A stretch of DNA of 56,870 nt from JBFGCA01 sp041567315 (GTDB lineage: Bacteria; Acidobacteriota; Thermoanaerobaculia; Multivoradales; JAHEKO01): NCBI GenBank assembly GCA_041567315.1, contig JBFGCA010000016.1:1-56870 (forward strand). The letters run 5' to 3'. Below the pieces are notes generated by a model. The model did no database searches and was not told where the DNA came from. It saw only the letters and a program-made list of their open reading frames with translations. The stretch's first letter is position 1, and the number at the start of each line of letters is the position of its first letter. This document shows positions 1-9,311 of this stretch, in pieces. Made by a program: the position numbers and the translations under genes.

Positions 1-2295
1 CGGAGTGCGCCGGAGCAGGCCGGCCCGGCCCAGGCTCCCGCCCGGGCCGCGCCGCGGCCCGCCGACGCCGGCTACACCTGCCCGATGCACCCGGAGGTCT
101 CCGCCGACCGTCCCGGCAGTTGTCCCGACTGCGGCATGGGGCTCGAGCCGGTCGTCGCGGCGCCCGGCACCCGCACCGAGTGGACCTGCCCGATGCATCC
201 CGAGGTGGTCCGCGACGCGCCCGGGAGCTGCCCGATCTGCGGCATGGCGCTCGAGCCGCGGACGGTGACGCTGGAGGAGGAGAACCCGGAGCTGGCCGAC
301 ATGAGCCGGCGGTTCTGGGTGAGCGCGGTCCTCACCCTGCCGCTGCTGGTGGTGGGGATGACCGGCGCCTTCGGCTCACGCTTCTTCGAGCGGTTGATCC
401 CCGCCCCGACGCTCCACTGGGGCGAGCTGCTGCTGGCGACGCCGGTGGTGCTTTGGGGAGGCTGGCCTTTCTTCGTCCGCGCCTGGCAGTCGCTGGTCCG
501 CCGCAGTCTCAACATGTTCACGCTGATCGGCCTGGGGGTGGCGACGGCCTATGGCTACAGCGTGGTCGCCAAGCTGGCGCCGGGGCTGTTTCCGGAGTCG
601 TTCCGGGTCGGCGGCGGTCAGCCGGCGGTCTATTTCGAGGCGGCGGCGGTGATCACCACCCTGGTGCTGCTCGGCCAGGTGCTCGAGCTCAAGGCGCGCA
701 GCCGCACCGGCGCCGCCATCCGCGCGCTGCTGTCGCTGGCGCCGGCGACGGCGCGGCGGATCGCCGACGACGGCAGCGAGAGCGACGTGCCCCTCGAGTC
801 GGTCGCCACCGGCGACCGGCTGCGGGTGCGGCCGGGCGAGAAGGTGCCGGTCGACGGGGTGGTCGAGCAGGGCTCGAGCCCGGTCGACGAGTCGATGGTC
901 ACCGGCGAGCCGATCCCGGTCGCCAAGGCGGCCGGCGACCCGGTGATCGGCGCCACCGTCAACGGCACCGGGTCGCTGGTGATCCGCGCCGAGCGGGTGG
1001 GCTCGGAGACGCTGCTCGCCCGCATCGTCCAGATGGTGGCCGAGGCGCAGCGCAGCCGGGCGCCGATCCAGAAGCTGGCCGACGTGGTGGCGGGCTGGTT
1101 CGTGCCGGCAGTGGTGGCCGTCGCCGTCTTCACCTTCGCCGTCTGGGCGCTGGCCGGCCCGCCGCCGGCGATGGCCTACGCGCTGATCAACGCGGTGGCG
1201 GTGTTGATCATCGCCTGCCCCTGCGCCCTCGGGCTGGCGACGCCGATCTCGATCATGGTGGCGACCGGCCGCGGCGCCACTGCCGGGGTGCTGTTCCGCG
1301 ACGCCGAGGCCATCGAGGTGCTGCGCCAGGTCGACACGGTGGTGGTGGACAAGACCGGCACCCTGACCGAGGGGCGGCCCGAGCTGGTGACGGTCGAGCC
1401 GGTGGCCGGTCTCGGCGGGGACGAGCTGCTGCGGCTGGCCGCCAGCCTCGAGCGCGGCAGCGAGCATCCGCTGGCGGCTTCGATCGTGGCCGGCGCCGAG
1501 GCGCGCGGCGTGGACCTGGAGGAGGTGCAGGGCTTCGAGTCGCTCACCGGCAAGGGGGTCATCGGCGAGGTCGAGGGCCGCCGCGTCGCCCTCGGCAACC
1601 GGGCGCTGCTCGCCGATCTCGGGATCATCGCCGTGGCCCTGGCGTCGCTGGCGGAGCGGGCCGAGGCGCTCCGCGCCGACGGGCAGACGGTGGTCTTCGT
1701 GGCGGTGGACGGCGAGCCGGCGGGTCTGCTCGGAGTCGCCGATCCGGTCAAGGAGACGACGCCGGCCGCCATCGAGGCCCTCCACGGCGAGGGCCTGCGG
1801 ATCGTCATGCTGACCGGCGACAGCCGCACCACCGCCGAGGCGGTGGCGGGCCGTCTCGACATCGACGAGGTGATCGCCGAGGTCCTGCCCGAGCAGAAGG
1901 CCGAGACGGTGGCGCAGCTCCAGGCCGACGGGCGCCGGGTGGCGATGGCCGGCGACGGGGTCAACGACGCCCCGGCGCTGGCCCGTGCCGAGGTGGGGAT
2001 CGCCATGGGCACCGGCACCGACGTGGCGATGGAGAGCGCCGGCGTCACCCTGGTCAAGGGCGATCTGCGCGGCATCGTGCGGGCCCGGCGGCTGAGCCGC
2101 GCGACGATGCGCAACATCCGGCAGAACCTGTTCTTCGCCTTCGTCTACAACGCCCTGGGCGTGCCGGTGGCGGCCGGCGTGCTCTATCCGTTCTTCGGTC
2201 TGCTGCTGAGCCCGGTGATCGCCGCCGCGGCGATGAGCTTCAGCTCGGTCTCGGTGGTCGGCAACGCGCTGCGGCTGCGCCGCGTGGAGCTGTGA
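1..2295 (+). CDS. copA: Cu(+)-exporting P-type ATPase (5'-truncated by window edge)
   Basis: ATP-driven export of monovalent copper across the inner membrane. The frame is open to base 1, so the N-terminus lies outside the window; the first in-window ATG (85) is inside a metal-binding module and is not the start. Two tandem heavy-metal-binding modules with the pattern TCPMHPEV...CP.CGM.LEP are coded at about 73-165 and 181-258. The P-type core follows: TGE actuator loop (about 901), CPC metal site in a membrane helix (1216-1224), the phosphorylated DKTGT (from 1348), an HP motif (SEHPLA) and GDGVNDAP. The last two helices carry YN and MxxSS, which family knowledge ties to the Cu(+) PIB-1 group. 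Ends 36 bp before the convergent next gene. Substrate is inferred from these residues. Confidence 0.93.
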   Translation, partial: RSAPEQAGPAQAPARAAPRPADAGYTCPMHPEVSADRPGSCPDCGMGLEPVVAAPGTRTEWTCPMHPEVVRDAPGSCPICGMALEPRTVTLEEENPELADMSRRFWVSAVLTLPLLVVGMTGAFGSRFFERLIPAPTLHWGELLLATPVVLWGGWPFFVRAWQSLVRRSLNMFTLIGLGVATAYGYSVVAKLAPGLFPESFRVGGGQPAVYFEAAAVITTLVLLGQVLELKARSRTGAAIRALLSLAPATARRIADDGSESDVPLESVATGDRLRVRPGEKVPVDGVVEQGSSPVDESMVTGEPIPVAKAAGDPVIGATVNGTGSLVIRAERVGSETLLARIVQMVAEAQRSRAPIQKLADVVAGWFVPAVVAVAVFTFAVWALAGPPPAMAYALINAVAVLIIACPCALGLATPISIMVATGRGATAGVLFRDAEAIEVLRQVDTVVVDKTGTLTEGRPELVTVEPVAGLGGDELLRLAASLERGSEHPLAASIVAGAEARGVDLEEVQGFESLTGKGVIGEVEGRRVALGNRALLADLGIIAVALASLAERAEALRADGQTVVFVAVDGEPAGLLGVADPVKETTPAAIEALHGEGLRIVMLTGDSRTTAEAVAGRLDIDEVIAEVLPEQKAETVAQLQADGRRVAMAGDGVNDAPALARAEVGIAMGTGTDVAMESAGVTLVKGDLRGIVRARRLSRATMRNIRQNLFFAFVYNALGVPVAAGVLYPFFGLLLSPVIAAAAMSFSSVSVVGNALRLRRVEL

Positions 2296-2331
2296 ACGGG
2301 TGCTGCGGCGCCCTTATTCGACCGCTAGTGG

Positions 2332-3702
2332 CTAGTGCCAGTCCGCCAGGTGTCGGCGCTGGGTGTCGCTCAGCGCCTGCGGGCGGTAGAAGCGGTCGTA
2401 GAACTCGGTGTCGACGTGGCCGGCCTGGTAGCCCAGGACGGTGCGGAACGGGGGCTGGTAGGCGGGGAAGCGGCCGTAGCGCCGCCAGACGTACTCGCAG
2501 AAGGCGATCGTCGCCTCGACCGCCTCGGGTGACGGTTCGCTGGCCGCCGCCGCCAGCGCCGCCGGGTCGAGAAAGGCGCTGAAGCGGGCGCCGCCGCGAA
2601 AGACCCCGTCGGGTCCGAACTTGTAGGCCACCACCGCGCGCACCGCGGCCTCCATCGACGGGTAGAACGGCGGGCAGTAGGGTGCCAGCAGAGGCGCGGC
2701 ATCGCCGTCGCCCCCGGCCGGGCCGACCGCCAGCCCGACCGCCAAGCCAACCGAGGGGTCGCGCCGCAGCAGCCCGGCGAGGAAGCGCAGCACCGGTCCC
2801 ATCCCCAGATAGCGGGTGGCCCGCAGCCGCTCCATGCGGAACCCCAGCGCCTCCAGCCAGCCGAAGGGGTGCGCCGCCCAGTGCGGGAAGCCGCCGAGTC
2901 CCATCGCCTGGGTCATCAGCGCCAGGTTCTGGAGCACCATACCCTGCTCGATGGTCACGAACTCGGTGACCAGGCTCTCCACCTGCTGGATGGTGAACGA
3001 GCGCAGCTCGCGCGGGTCGTCCTGCAGATGACCGCCGCGGCTCTGCCCGAAGCGGGCCAGCCCGGCTGGCCGGAAGCCGGCCCGCTCGTCGATGATGAAG
3101 GCCGCGGTCGGCCGGTCGAGGATCTCGAGCAGGCCGTTGATGTACATGTGGGTCAGCTCGTTGACCGGCAGGAAGTAGGTGGCGGTGGGGTCGTAGAGCG
3201 ACCATTGGTTGACCGCCAGGTTGTAGAGCGGCTCGAGCGGCGGCGCGGTGCGGCCGTCGCCGACCTTGACCCGGCTGCGCCGGTAGAGCTCGGTGAACTC
3301 GCCGCGCCGGGCCAGCTCCGCCAGCTCGGGGATCTCGGCGCCGTCGAAGTCGCGCGGCCGCCGCAGCAGATAGGTGGCCTCCGCATTGGTCACGAACAGC
3401 GACACGGTGTGCAGCGCGTCGCCGCTCGCCACCGTCCGGCCCAGCAGCCCCGCCAGGATGGTGCCGCCGCCGCCCGGGCCGTAGTCGAGGTCGGCCATGG
3501 CGTGACCGGTGACGCCGCACGCGGCGAAGGCCAGCAGCGCCTCCTCCTCTTCGGTGAGCGGCATCGCCGGCCGCCGGCTCTCGTAGGCCAGCGGCCCGCC
3601 GGGCATCCGCATCCCCACCCCGAAGCGCCGTGAGCGGCGCTCGCGCAGCGCGTCCAGCAGCGAATAGGCGGCCACCCCGGCCGCGGGTCGTTCGGCGCCC
3701 AT
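2332..3702 (-). CDS. Nitroreductase-like flavoprotein, function unknown
   Basis: 456 aa, no signal peptide or membrane helix. The N-terminal RERRSRRF stretch, a GVTGH segment and a later EQGMVLQNLALMTQAMGLGG segment resemble the FMN-binding and helical parts of the nitroreductase fold, but the protein is about twice the usual length of that family and the match is by eye only. The ATG at 3702 is preceded by a good GGAGGTG ribosome site (about 3707-3713) and stands divergent to the histidine kinase, leaving an 81-bp intergenic promoter region. The frame remains open far upstream antisense to the kinase and regulator genes, but that extension has shadow-type composition and was not used. Substrate unknown. 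Confidence 0.6.
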   Translation of the reverse strand: MGAERPAAGVAAYSLLDALRERRSRRFGVGMRMPGGPLAYESRRPAMPLTEEEEALLAFAACGVTGHAMADLDYGPGGGGTILAGLLGRTVASGDALHTVSLFVTNAEATYLLRRPRDFDGAEIPELAELARRGEFTELYRRSRVKVGDGRTAPPLEPLYNLAVNQWSLYDPTATYFLPVNELTHMYINGLLEILDRPTAAFIIDERAGFRPAGLARFGQSRGGHLQDDPRELRSFTIQQVESLVTEFVTIEQGMVLQNLALMTQAMGLGGFPHWAAHPFGWLEALGFRMERLRATRYLGMGPVLRFLAGLLRRDPSVGLAVGLAVGPAGGDGDAAPLLAPYCPPFYPSMEAAVRAVVAYKFGPDGVFRGGARFSAFLDPAALAAAASEPSPEAVEATIAFCEYVWRRYGRFPAYQPPFRTVLGYQAGHVDTEFYDRFYRPQALSDTQRRHLADWH

Positions 3703-3783
3703 CGAGCACCTCCTCGAGTCGATTGTCTCGGCGGCGAGCCTATCTCCAATCGCCCCGCGTGAGAGAATTCCCGCCGGAGCACC

Positions 3784-5622
3784 GTGCGTCTGGGCCTCAT
3801 CCTGGTTCTCGCCTTCGTCGGTCTCGCGCTGGTGGTGGGGCTGGTGGCGGTGCTCTATTCGGGCACCTCGGCGGTGGTGCTCCGCCAGGTCGAGGATCTC
3901 CGGCTCAGCGCCATCGAACAGCTCAACGCCGCCACCGGCATGCGCCTGGCCCTGCAGTCCGGGCAGCTCGCCGCCCAGGCGCTGGTCTCCGAGCGCTACC
4001 GGGCGCAGGTCGACGCCAGCCACGAGTCGGAGTGGGGTGCCGCCCGCGACATCGACCGCGGGGCGATCCGCGACAGCCTGCAGCGTTTCGGGGCCGAGCT
4101 GGAGCGGAGCTGGGAGGCCACCCGGGCGGCGGCGACCCGCGCCCGCCGCCGGGGCGACCCGCAGGAGGCCGACGAGGAGTTGACCCGGCTGTCCGGCCGG
4201 CTGCGCGCCATCGAGAGCGAGTTCCAGGTCTATCGCGACCACATCGAGCGCTTCGTCCACCTGGCGCGCTACCACCCTTCCGAGCAGGTCCAGGGGCACG
4301 TCGACGAGGTGCTGACGCCGCACTACGAGAAGCGGATGCTGCCGCTGATCCGCGCTTACGAGGAGGAGGCGCGAAGCGGGCTGGCGGCCGAGGCCGGGGA
4401 CATCGAGTCGGCGCTCACCGCCGGCAACCGCCGCAACCGCGCGCTGGCCGCCGCGGCGCTGCTGGCGGCCGTGGTGCTCGGTCTGCTGATCGCGCGCTCG
4501 ATCTCGGCGCCGCTGGGGCGGCTGCGCGAGGCCGCCCTGAAGGTCGGCAAGGGACAGCTCGACGCGCCGCTCGAGGTCGCCGCCACCAACGAGATCGGGG
4601 TGCTGGCCCGCGCCTTCCGGCAGATGGTCGAAGACCTCAAGGCGAGCACCGTGTCGCGCGCCTATCTCGACAAGATCCTGCAGTCGATGAAGGAGATGCT
4701 GGTCGTCACCGACGCCGGCGACCTCATCCGCACGGTCAATCGCGAGACCCTGGAGGCCCTGGGCTACGCCGAGGAGGAGCTCGTCGGGCGGCCGTTCGCC
4801 GAGCTGGTCGAGGGTGGCGAGGGGGAGGGAACCGCCGACGCCCTCACCGGCGAGCGCCGGCTGATCGCCGCCGACGGCAGGCGGGTGCCGGTGGCGATCT
4901 CGAGCGCCGTGCTGGAAGACGACGAAGGGAGGGTGGAGGGGATCGTCCGCGTGGCGCAGAGCGTCGCCGACCGCCAGCGGGCCGAGAGCGAGCTGCGCAA
5001 GTCGCTGGCCGAGAAGGAGGCGCTGCTCAAGGAGGTCCACCACCGGGTCAAGAACAACCTGCAGATCATCTCCAGCCTGCTCAACCTCCAGGAGGACGAC
5101 GGCGCCGGTGCCGAGCAGACCCGGCGGCTGCTCCGCGAGAGCCGCAACCGGATCCGCTCGATGGCGCTCATCCACGAGCTGCTCTACCGCTCGGAGGACC
5201 TCGCCAAGATCGACTTCGCCGAGTACCTCGATCGGCTGGTCCATCACGTGGTCCGCTCCTACGGGCCTGCCGGCCAGGCGGTGCGGCCCGAGCTGGAGAT
5301 CGAGCCGGCGCCGCTCAGCCTCGACTGCGCCATCCCCTGCGGGCTGATCGTCACCGAGCTGGTGGCCAACGCGGTGGAGCACGCCTTCCCCGAGGGGCGC
5401 GGCACGGTGGCGGTGCGCTTCCGCACCGAGAACGGCCGCCACCGGCTCAGCGTCGCCGACGACGGCCGCGGCCTGCCCGCCGGGCTGGAGCCGGCGGCGG
5501 CCGGTTCGCTGGGTCTCAAGCTGGTGGCGGCGCTGGCCCGCCAGCTGGGCGGTGAGCTGGAGTGGACCGTCGCCGGCGGCACCGAGTTCACGGTCAGCTA
5601 CGACCCGCGGGCCGTGGCGTAG
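3784..5622 (+). CDS. Membrane sensor histidine kinase (HAMP-PAS-HisKA_2-HATPase)
   Basis: 612 aa. A membrane helix at residues about 4-27, an extracytoplasmic helical sensor region, a second helix at about 217-238, then HAMP (about 235-290), PAS (about 293-400) and the kinase core. The phosphoacceptor region reads KEVHHRVKNNLQII (about 415-430), the HisKA_2 signature, followed by an ATPase domain with TELVANAVEHAF (N box) and VADDGRGL (G box). The GTG start at 3784 has GGAG at 3776-3779 and places the first helix right at the N-terminus. Nine bases separate it from the response-regulator gene downstream, its likely partner. The signal sensed cannot be read from the sequence. Confidence 0.92.
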   Translation: MRLGLILVLAFVGLALVVGLVAVLYSGTSAVVLRQVEDLRLSAIEQLNAATGMRLALQSGQLAAQALVSERYRAQVDASHESEWGAARDIDRGAIRDSLQRFGAELERSWEATRAAATRARRRGDPQEADEELTRLSGRLRAIESEFQVYRDHIERFVHLARYHPSEQVQGHVDEVLTPHYEKRMLPLIRAYEEEARSGLAAEAGDIESALTAGNRRNRALAAAALLAAVVLGLLIARSISAPLGRLREAALKVGKGQLDAPLEVAATNEIGVLARAFRQMVEDLKASTVSRAYLDKILQSMKEMLVVTDAGDLIRTVNRETLEALGYAEEELVGRPFAELVEGGEGEGTADALTGERRLIAADGRRVPVAISSAVLEDDEGRVEGIVRVAQSVADRQRAESELRKSLAEKEALLKEVHHRVKNNLQIISSLLNLQEDDGAGAEQTRRLLRESRNRIRSMALIHELLYRSEDLAKIDFAEYLDRLVHHVVRSYGPAGQAVRPELEIEPAPLSLDCAIPCGLIVTELVANAVEHAFPEGRGTVAVRFRTENGRHRLSVADDGRGLPAGLEPAAAGSLGLKLVAALARQLGGELEWTVAGGTEFTVSYDPRAVA

Positions 5623-5631
5623 GCTCGGCGG

Positions 5632-7299
5632 ATGAGCGGCGAACCGCGGCCCCGCCTCCTGGTGGTCGAGGACGAGGCGGTGGTGGCGATCGACGTGCGC
5701 TCCCATCTCAAGCGGCTGGGTTACGACGTCGTGGGGGTCGCCGACAGCGGCGAGGAGGCCTGCCGCCAGGCGGCCGAGCAGCGGCCCGACCTGGTGCTGA
5801 TGGACGTGCGGCTCAAGGGCGCGATGGACGGGATCGAGGCCGGCCGCCGGATCCGGACCGAGCTGGGTCTGCCGGTGGTCTTCCTGACCGCCTACGCCGA
5901 CGACGAGACCCTGGCCCGCGCCAAGGCCACCGGCCCCCACGGCTACGTGCTGAAGCCGTTCGACGAGCGCGACCTCCAGGTGACGGTCGAGGTGGCGCTC
6001 CACAAGCACCGCCTGGAGCGCCGGCTGGAGCACAGTCATCAGGACCTGCTGGCGGTGCTCGACGCGGCGAGCGGCGGCGCCGTGCTGGTCGATCCGGAGG
6101 GCGGGGTGGGTTTTCTCAACCGCGCCGCCCGGCGGCTGCTGGAGGTCGACTTCGAGGCCGCCACCGGGCGGCCGTGGCGCGAGGCGCTGCCGCTCCCCGC
6201 CGCCGCCCGCGACGGGCTGGCCGCGCAGTGGGCCCGCGAGCCGGCGGACCGCCGGCCGCTCGTCGCCGACCTCGCGGCCGGCCCGCGGGTCGAGATCGAG
6301 CTGGCCGACGACCCGCGCGAATCCGGCGGCCGCATCCTCTTCCTGCGCGACTTGAGCGAGGTGCGCGACCTCCGCCGGCTGCTCGAGGACCAGTCGACCT
6401 TCGAGGACATGGTGGGGGAGTCCGAGCCGATGCGCCGGGTCTTCCGGCTGGTCCGCGACCTGGCGCCGGTCGACGTGCCGGTGCTGATCCGCGGCGAGAC
6501 CGGCACCGGCAAGGAGCTGACCGCGCGGGCGCTCCACAACCGCTCGGCCCGCCGCCGCGGGCCGTTCGTCGCCGTCAACTGCGGCGGTCTGTCCGACGAG
6601 CTGGCCTCGAGCCAGCTGTTCGGCCATCGCAAGGGCTCGTTCACCGGCGCCGTCGCCGACCACGCCGGCTACTTCGAGACCGCCCACCGCGGCACGCTGT
6701 TCCTGGACGAGATCGGCGAGCTGTCTCCGAAGATCCAGTCGAGCCTGCTGCGGGTGCTCGAGGAGGGGACGGTGGTCCGCCTCGGCGAGTCCAGGCCGCG
6801 CCGGGTCGACGTGCGGCTGCTGGCCGCCACCCACCGCGATCTCGAGGGCGACTTCGAATCGGGGCGCTTCCGGCGCGACCTCTACTTCCGGATCCGCGCC
6901 GCCGAGATCGAGCTGCCGCCGCTCCACCGCCGGCGCGACGACCTGCCGCTGCTGGCGCGGGCCTTTCTGGCCGCCTTCCGGGCCCGCCACGGCAAGCCGG
7001 TCGAGGGCTTCGCGCCCGAGGCCGCCGGCCGCCTGCTGGCCCACGGCTGGCCCGGCAACGTGCGCGAGCTGAAGCACGCCGTCGAGTTCGCGGCCATCCG
7101 CTGCCGGGGGGCGGAGATCGGGCTCCGCGACCTGCCGCCCGAGGTGGCCGCCGCCGAGCCGGCCGGGGCGCCTCCCGACGAGGCCGAGCTGGTCCGGGCG
7201 GCGCTCGAGCAGGCGGCGGGAAACCGCAAGCGCGCCGCCCGCATCCTCGGCATCAGCCGCGCCACCCTCTACCGGCGGCTCAAGCGGCTCAAGCTCTGA
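5632..7299 (+). CDS. NtrC-family response regulator (REC-PAS-sigma54 AAA+-Fis HTH)
   Basis: 555 aa. An N-terminal receiver (VVEDEA acidic pocket, phosphoacceptor Asp in LVLMDVRLKG, conserved Lys in LKPFDE) is followed by a PAS-like region (about 140-240) and a sigma-54 activator ATPase: Walker A GETGTGKE (about 288), the sigma-54 contact loop as GSFTGA (about 334, Ser in place of the commoner Ala), Walker B LFLDEIGE, and an arginine-finger region. The C-terminus is a Fis-type helix-turn-helix (GNRKRAARILGISRATLYRRL). Cotranscribed with the preceding HisKA_2 kinase; it should activate sigma-54 promoters after phosphorylation. Targets are unknown, and I saw no clear -24/-12 promoter nearby. Confidence 0.93.
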   Translation: MSGEPRPRLLVVEDEAVVAIDVRSHLKRLGYDVVGVADSGEEACRQAAEQRPDLVLMDVRLKGAMDGIEAGRRIRTELGLPVVFLTAYADDETLARAKATGPHGYVLKPFDERDLQVTVEVALHKHRLERRLEHSHQDLLAVLDAASGGAVLVDPEGGVGFLNRAARRLLEVDFEAATGRPWREALPLPAAARDGLAAQWAREPADRRPLVADLAAGPRVEIELADDPRESGGRILFLRDLSEVRDLRRLLEDQSTFEDMVGESEPMRRVFRLVRDLAPVDVPVLIRGETGTGKELTARALHNRSARRRGPFVAVNCGGLSDELASSQLFGHRKGSFTGAVADHAGYFETAHRGTLFLDEIGELSPKIQSSLLRVLEEGTVVRLGESRPRRVDVRLLAATHRDLEGDFESGRFRRDLYFRIRAAEIELPPLHRRRDDLPLLARAFLAAFRARHGKPVEGFAPEAAGRLLAHGWPGNVRELKHAVEFAAIRCRGAEIGLRDLPPEVAAAEPAGAPPDEAELVRAALEQAAGNRKRAARILGISRATLYRRLKRLKL

Positions 7300-7330
7300 G
7301 GGCTGCTTCCGACTAAGATCCGCCCTCGCC

Positions 7331-7357
7331 GGGCGGGCTGACGGAACTAGCCCGCCC
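7331..7357. promoter_or_regulatory. Perfect 9-bp inverted repeat in transporter leader
   Basis: GGGCGGGCT (7331-7339) and AGCCCGCCC (7349-7357) form a perfect 9-bp stem with a 9-nt loop. It ends just before the ribosome site GGAGGCG of the SLC13 gene (ATG 7371). No U-run follows, so it is more likely a 5'-UTR hairpin or protein site than a terminator for the regulator gene upstream. Confidence 0.4.
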
Positions 7358-7370
7358 CGGAGGCGAGCCA

Positions 7371-9134
7371 ATGGAGATCGCCCTGGTCCTGGCGCTGATG
7401 GCCGCGGCGCTGGTACTCTTCGCGCGCGAGAGCGTACCGGTCGACGCCGTGGCGCTGTCGCTGCTGGCGGTGCTGCTGCTGGCCGGGATCCTCACCCCCG
7501 GCGAGGCCTTTGCCGGTTTCAGCAGCGACGCGGTCGTCGCCATCGCCGGGCTCTTCGTGCTGACCGCAGGGCTGCGATCGGCCGGCACCATGGACGCGGT
7601 CGGCGGCTGGATCAGGGCGCGGGCGCGCAACCGCCCGCGGCTGGCGCTGGCGCTGCTGCTGGCGCTGGTCGCCTTCGCCTCGGCGTTCATGAACAACACC
7701 GCCTGCACCGCGGTCTTCCTGCCGGTCGCCCTGGCGGTGGCGCGGCACACCGGCGTGCCGGCCTCGCGGGTGCTGATGCCGGTCGCCTTCGCCTCGATCC
7801 TGGGCGGCTCGGTGACCCTGATCGGCACCTCGACCAACGTCATCGTCGGGGAGCTGCTGCCGCGCTATGGCCAGCCCGACCTCGGCATGTTCGAGCTGTT
7901 GCCGGTGGCGCTGCCGATCGCGCTGGCCGGCCTGGCCTACCTGCTCCTGGCGTCGCCGTGGCTGCTCCCCGACCGCGGCGACGAGACTCTCGAGCAACGC
8001 CACCCGATGCGCGAGTACGTGACCGAAGTGGCGCTCAGGGCGGACTCGCCGCTGATCGGCGAGACCCTGGCTGCGGCCGAGCTGCGCCGGCGCTGGGACC
8101 TCCACCTGATGGCCATCGTGCGTGGCGCCGAGGTGCTGGCGCCCGCCCCCGAGACCCGCTTCGAGAGCGGCGACGTGCTGCTGGTCCAGGGGTCGGTGGA
8201 GACTTTGATCGGGCTCCAGAAGAGCCGTGGCTTCGAGGTCCACCCCGAGGCGGCGCTCCTGCCCACGGCCCTGCGCGCCACCGACCTCGAGCTGGCCGAG
8301 GCGGTGGTGCTGCCGCGTTCCGACCTGGTCGGTCGCACGCTCGACGAACTGGACTTCCGCCGCCGCTTCGGGGTCAACGTCATCGCCATCACCCGCAGCG
8401 GCGAGCCGCAGCACGACCACCTGGCACGGCTGCGCATCCGGCTGGGCGACGTGCTGCTGCTCCAGGGTCCCGGGAGGGCGCTGCGCCGGTTGCACCCGGT
8501 GCCGGGGCTGATGCTCCTCAACACCACCCCGGCGCCGCGCCCGCGGCGCACCGCTCCCTGGGTGCCGGCCGCGGTGATCGCCGGCGTGGTGATCCTGGCC
8601 GGCACCGGGCTGGTGGCCCTGCCGGGGGCGGTGCTGGTCGGCACCCTGGCGCTCTTCGCCACCCGCTGCGTGACACCGCAGGAGGCCTACGCCGCCGTCG
8701 ACTGGCGGATGCTGGTGCTGATCGCCGGGATGATCGGCTACGGCGTGGCGATGGAGAAGACCGGGGCGGCGGCCCTGCTGGCCGGGACCCTCCTGGACCT
8801 GGTCGGCGGTCTCGGTCCCCTGGCGCTGCTGGCCTGCTTCTATGTCCTCACCCTGGCGCTCACCCAGCCGATGTCCAACCAGGCGGCCGCCCTGGTGGTG
8901 CTGCCGCTGGCGATGGAGGTGGCGGCGGAGAGCGGTCTCGATCCCCGGGCGATGGCGGTGACCATCGCGCTGGCCGCCTCCAGCTCCTTCCTCACCCCGC
9001 TCGAGCCCTCCTGCCTGCTGGTCTACGGCCCCGGCCGCTACCGCTTCTTCGACTTCGCGCGCCTCGGCGGCGGCCTGACCGCCATCGCCCTGCTGGCCGC
9101 CCTGCTGCTGGTGCCGCGGCTCTGGCCGCTGTAG
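7371..9134 (+). CDS. SLC13/DASS-family anion permease with two TrkA-C domains
   Basis: 587 aa inner-membrane transporter. The N-terminal half (about 1-200) has closely packed hydrophobic helices with SAFMNNTACTAVFLPVA and GTSTNVIVGE, the hairpin/SNT-type motifs of the SLC13 dicarboxylate/sulfate family. Two soluble TrkA-C (RCK-C) modules follow (about 210-300 and 300-385; each ends in GDVLL-QG), then a second helix bundle with a matching SNT-like segment TQPMSNQAAALVV. The ATG at 7371 has GGAGGCGAG upstream. Family members with this layout move dicarboxylates, sulfate or other anions with sodium; the substrate here is not readable. Stands alone after the two-component pair. Confidence 0.88.
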   Translation: MEIALVLALMAAALVLFARESVPVDAVALSLLAVLLLAGILTPGEAFAGFSSDAVVAIAGLFVLTAGLRSAGTMDAVGGWIRARARNRPRLALALLLALVAFASAFMNNTACTAVFLPVALAVARHTGVPASRVLMPVAFASILGGSVTLIGTSTNVIVGELLPRYGQPDLGMFELLPVALPIALAGLAYLLLASPWLLPDRGDETLEQRHPMREYVTEVALRADSPLIGETLAAAELRRRWDLHLMAIVRGAEVLAPAPETRFESGDVLLVQGSVETLIGLQKSRGFEVHPEAALLPTALRATDLELAEAVVLPRSDLVGRTLDELDFRRRFGVNVIAITRSGEPQHDHLARLRIRLGDVLLLQGPGRALRRLHPVPGLMLLNTTPAPRPRRTAPWVPAAVIAGVVILAGTGLVALPGAVLVGTLALFATRCVTPQEAYAAVDWRMLVLIAGMIGYGVAMEKTGAAALLAGTLLDLVGGLGPLALLACFYVLTLALTQPMSNQAAALVVLPLAMEVAAESGLDPRAMAVTIALAASSSFLTPLEPSCLLVYGPGRYRFFDFARLGGGLTAIALLAALLLVPRLWPL

Positions 9135-9185
9135 CCGGCGGCTCGGCGGTGGGGCGTGTCTCAGCGGGTCCGGCGTGCAACGCGC

Positions 9186-9212
9186 GCGGGTCACCAGATG
9201 AGACGTCTGGAC
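9186..9212. repeat. Imperfect inverted repeat in intergenic gap
   Basis: GGGT..CCAGA and TCTGG.ACCC flank a short TGAGACG loop between the permease and the first glycosyltransferase gene. It could be a hairpin or operator for the cluster starting at 9312. No terminator U-run follows on the plus strand. Nothing else in 9135-9311 is recognisable. Confidence 0.25.
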
Positions 9213-9311
9213 CCGCCTGCGGGGCGGAGGGGCGATCCTAACTAGCTGAAAAAACGTCACTTACCTCTCCTGACCGGATCTGGCGCGCCGGTTGCTCCAA
9301 AGGCCCCCGTC

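Noticed and set aside
2332..7371. Continuous minus-strand open frame running antisense through the kinase, regulator and into the transporter gene
   Set aside because: The stretch beyond 3702 is antisense to well-supported genes, lacks any domain, and is open only because high GC removes stop codons. Only 2332-3702 has family-like sequence and a ribosome site.
9240..9262. Minus-strand U-run (GAAAAAAC on plus) as a terminator
   Set aside because: No stable stem precedes it on that strand, and no gene runs leftward into it.
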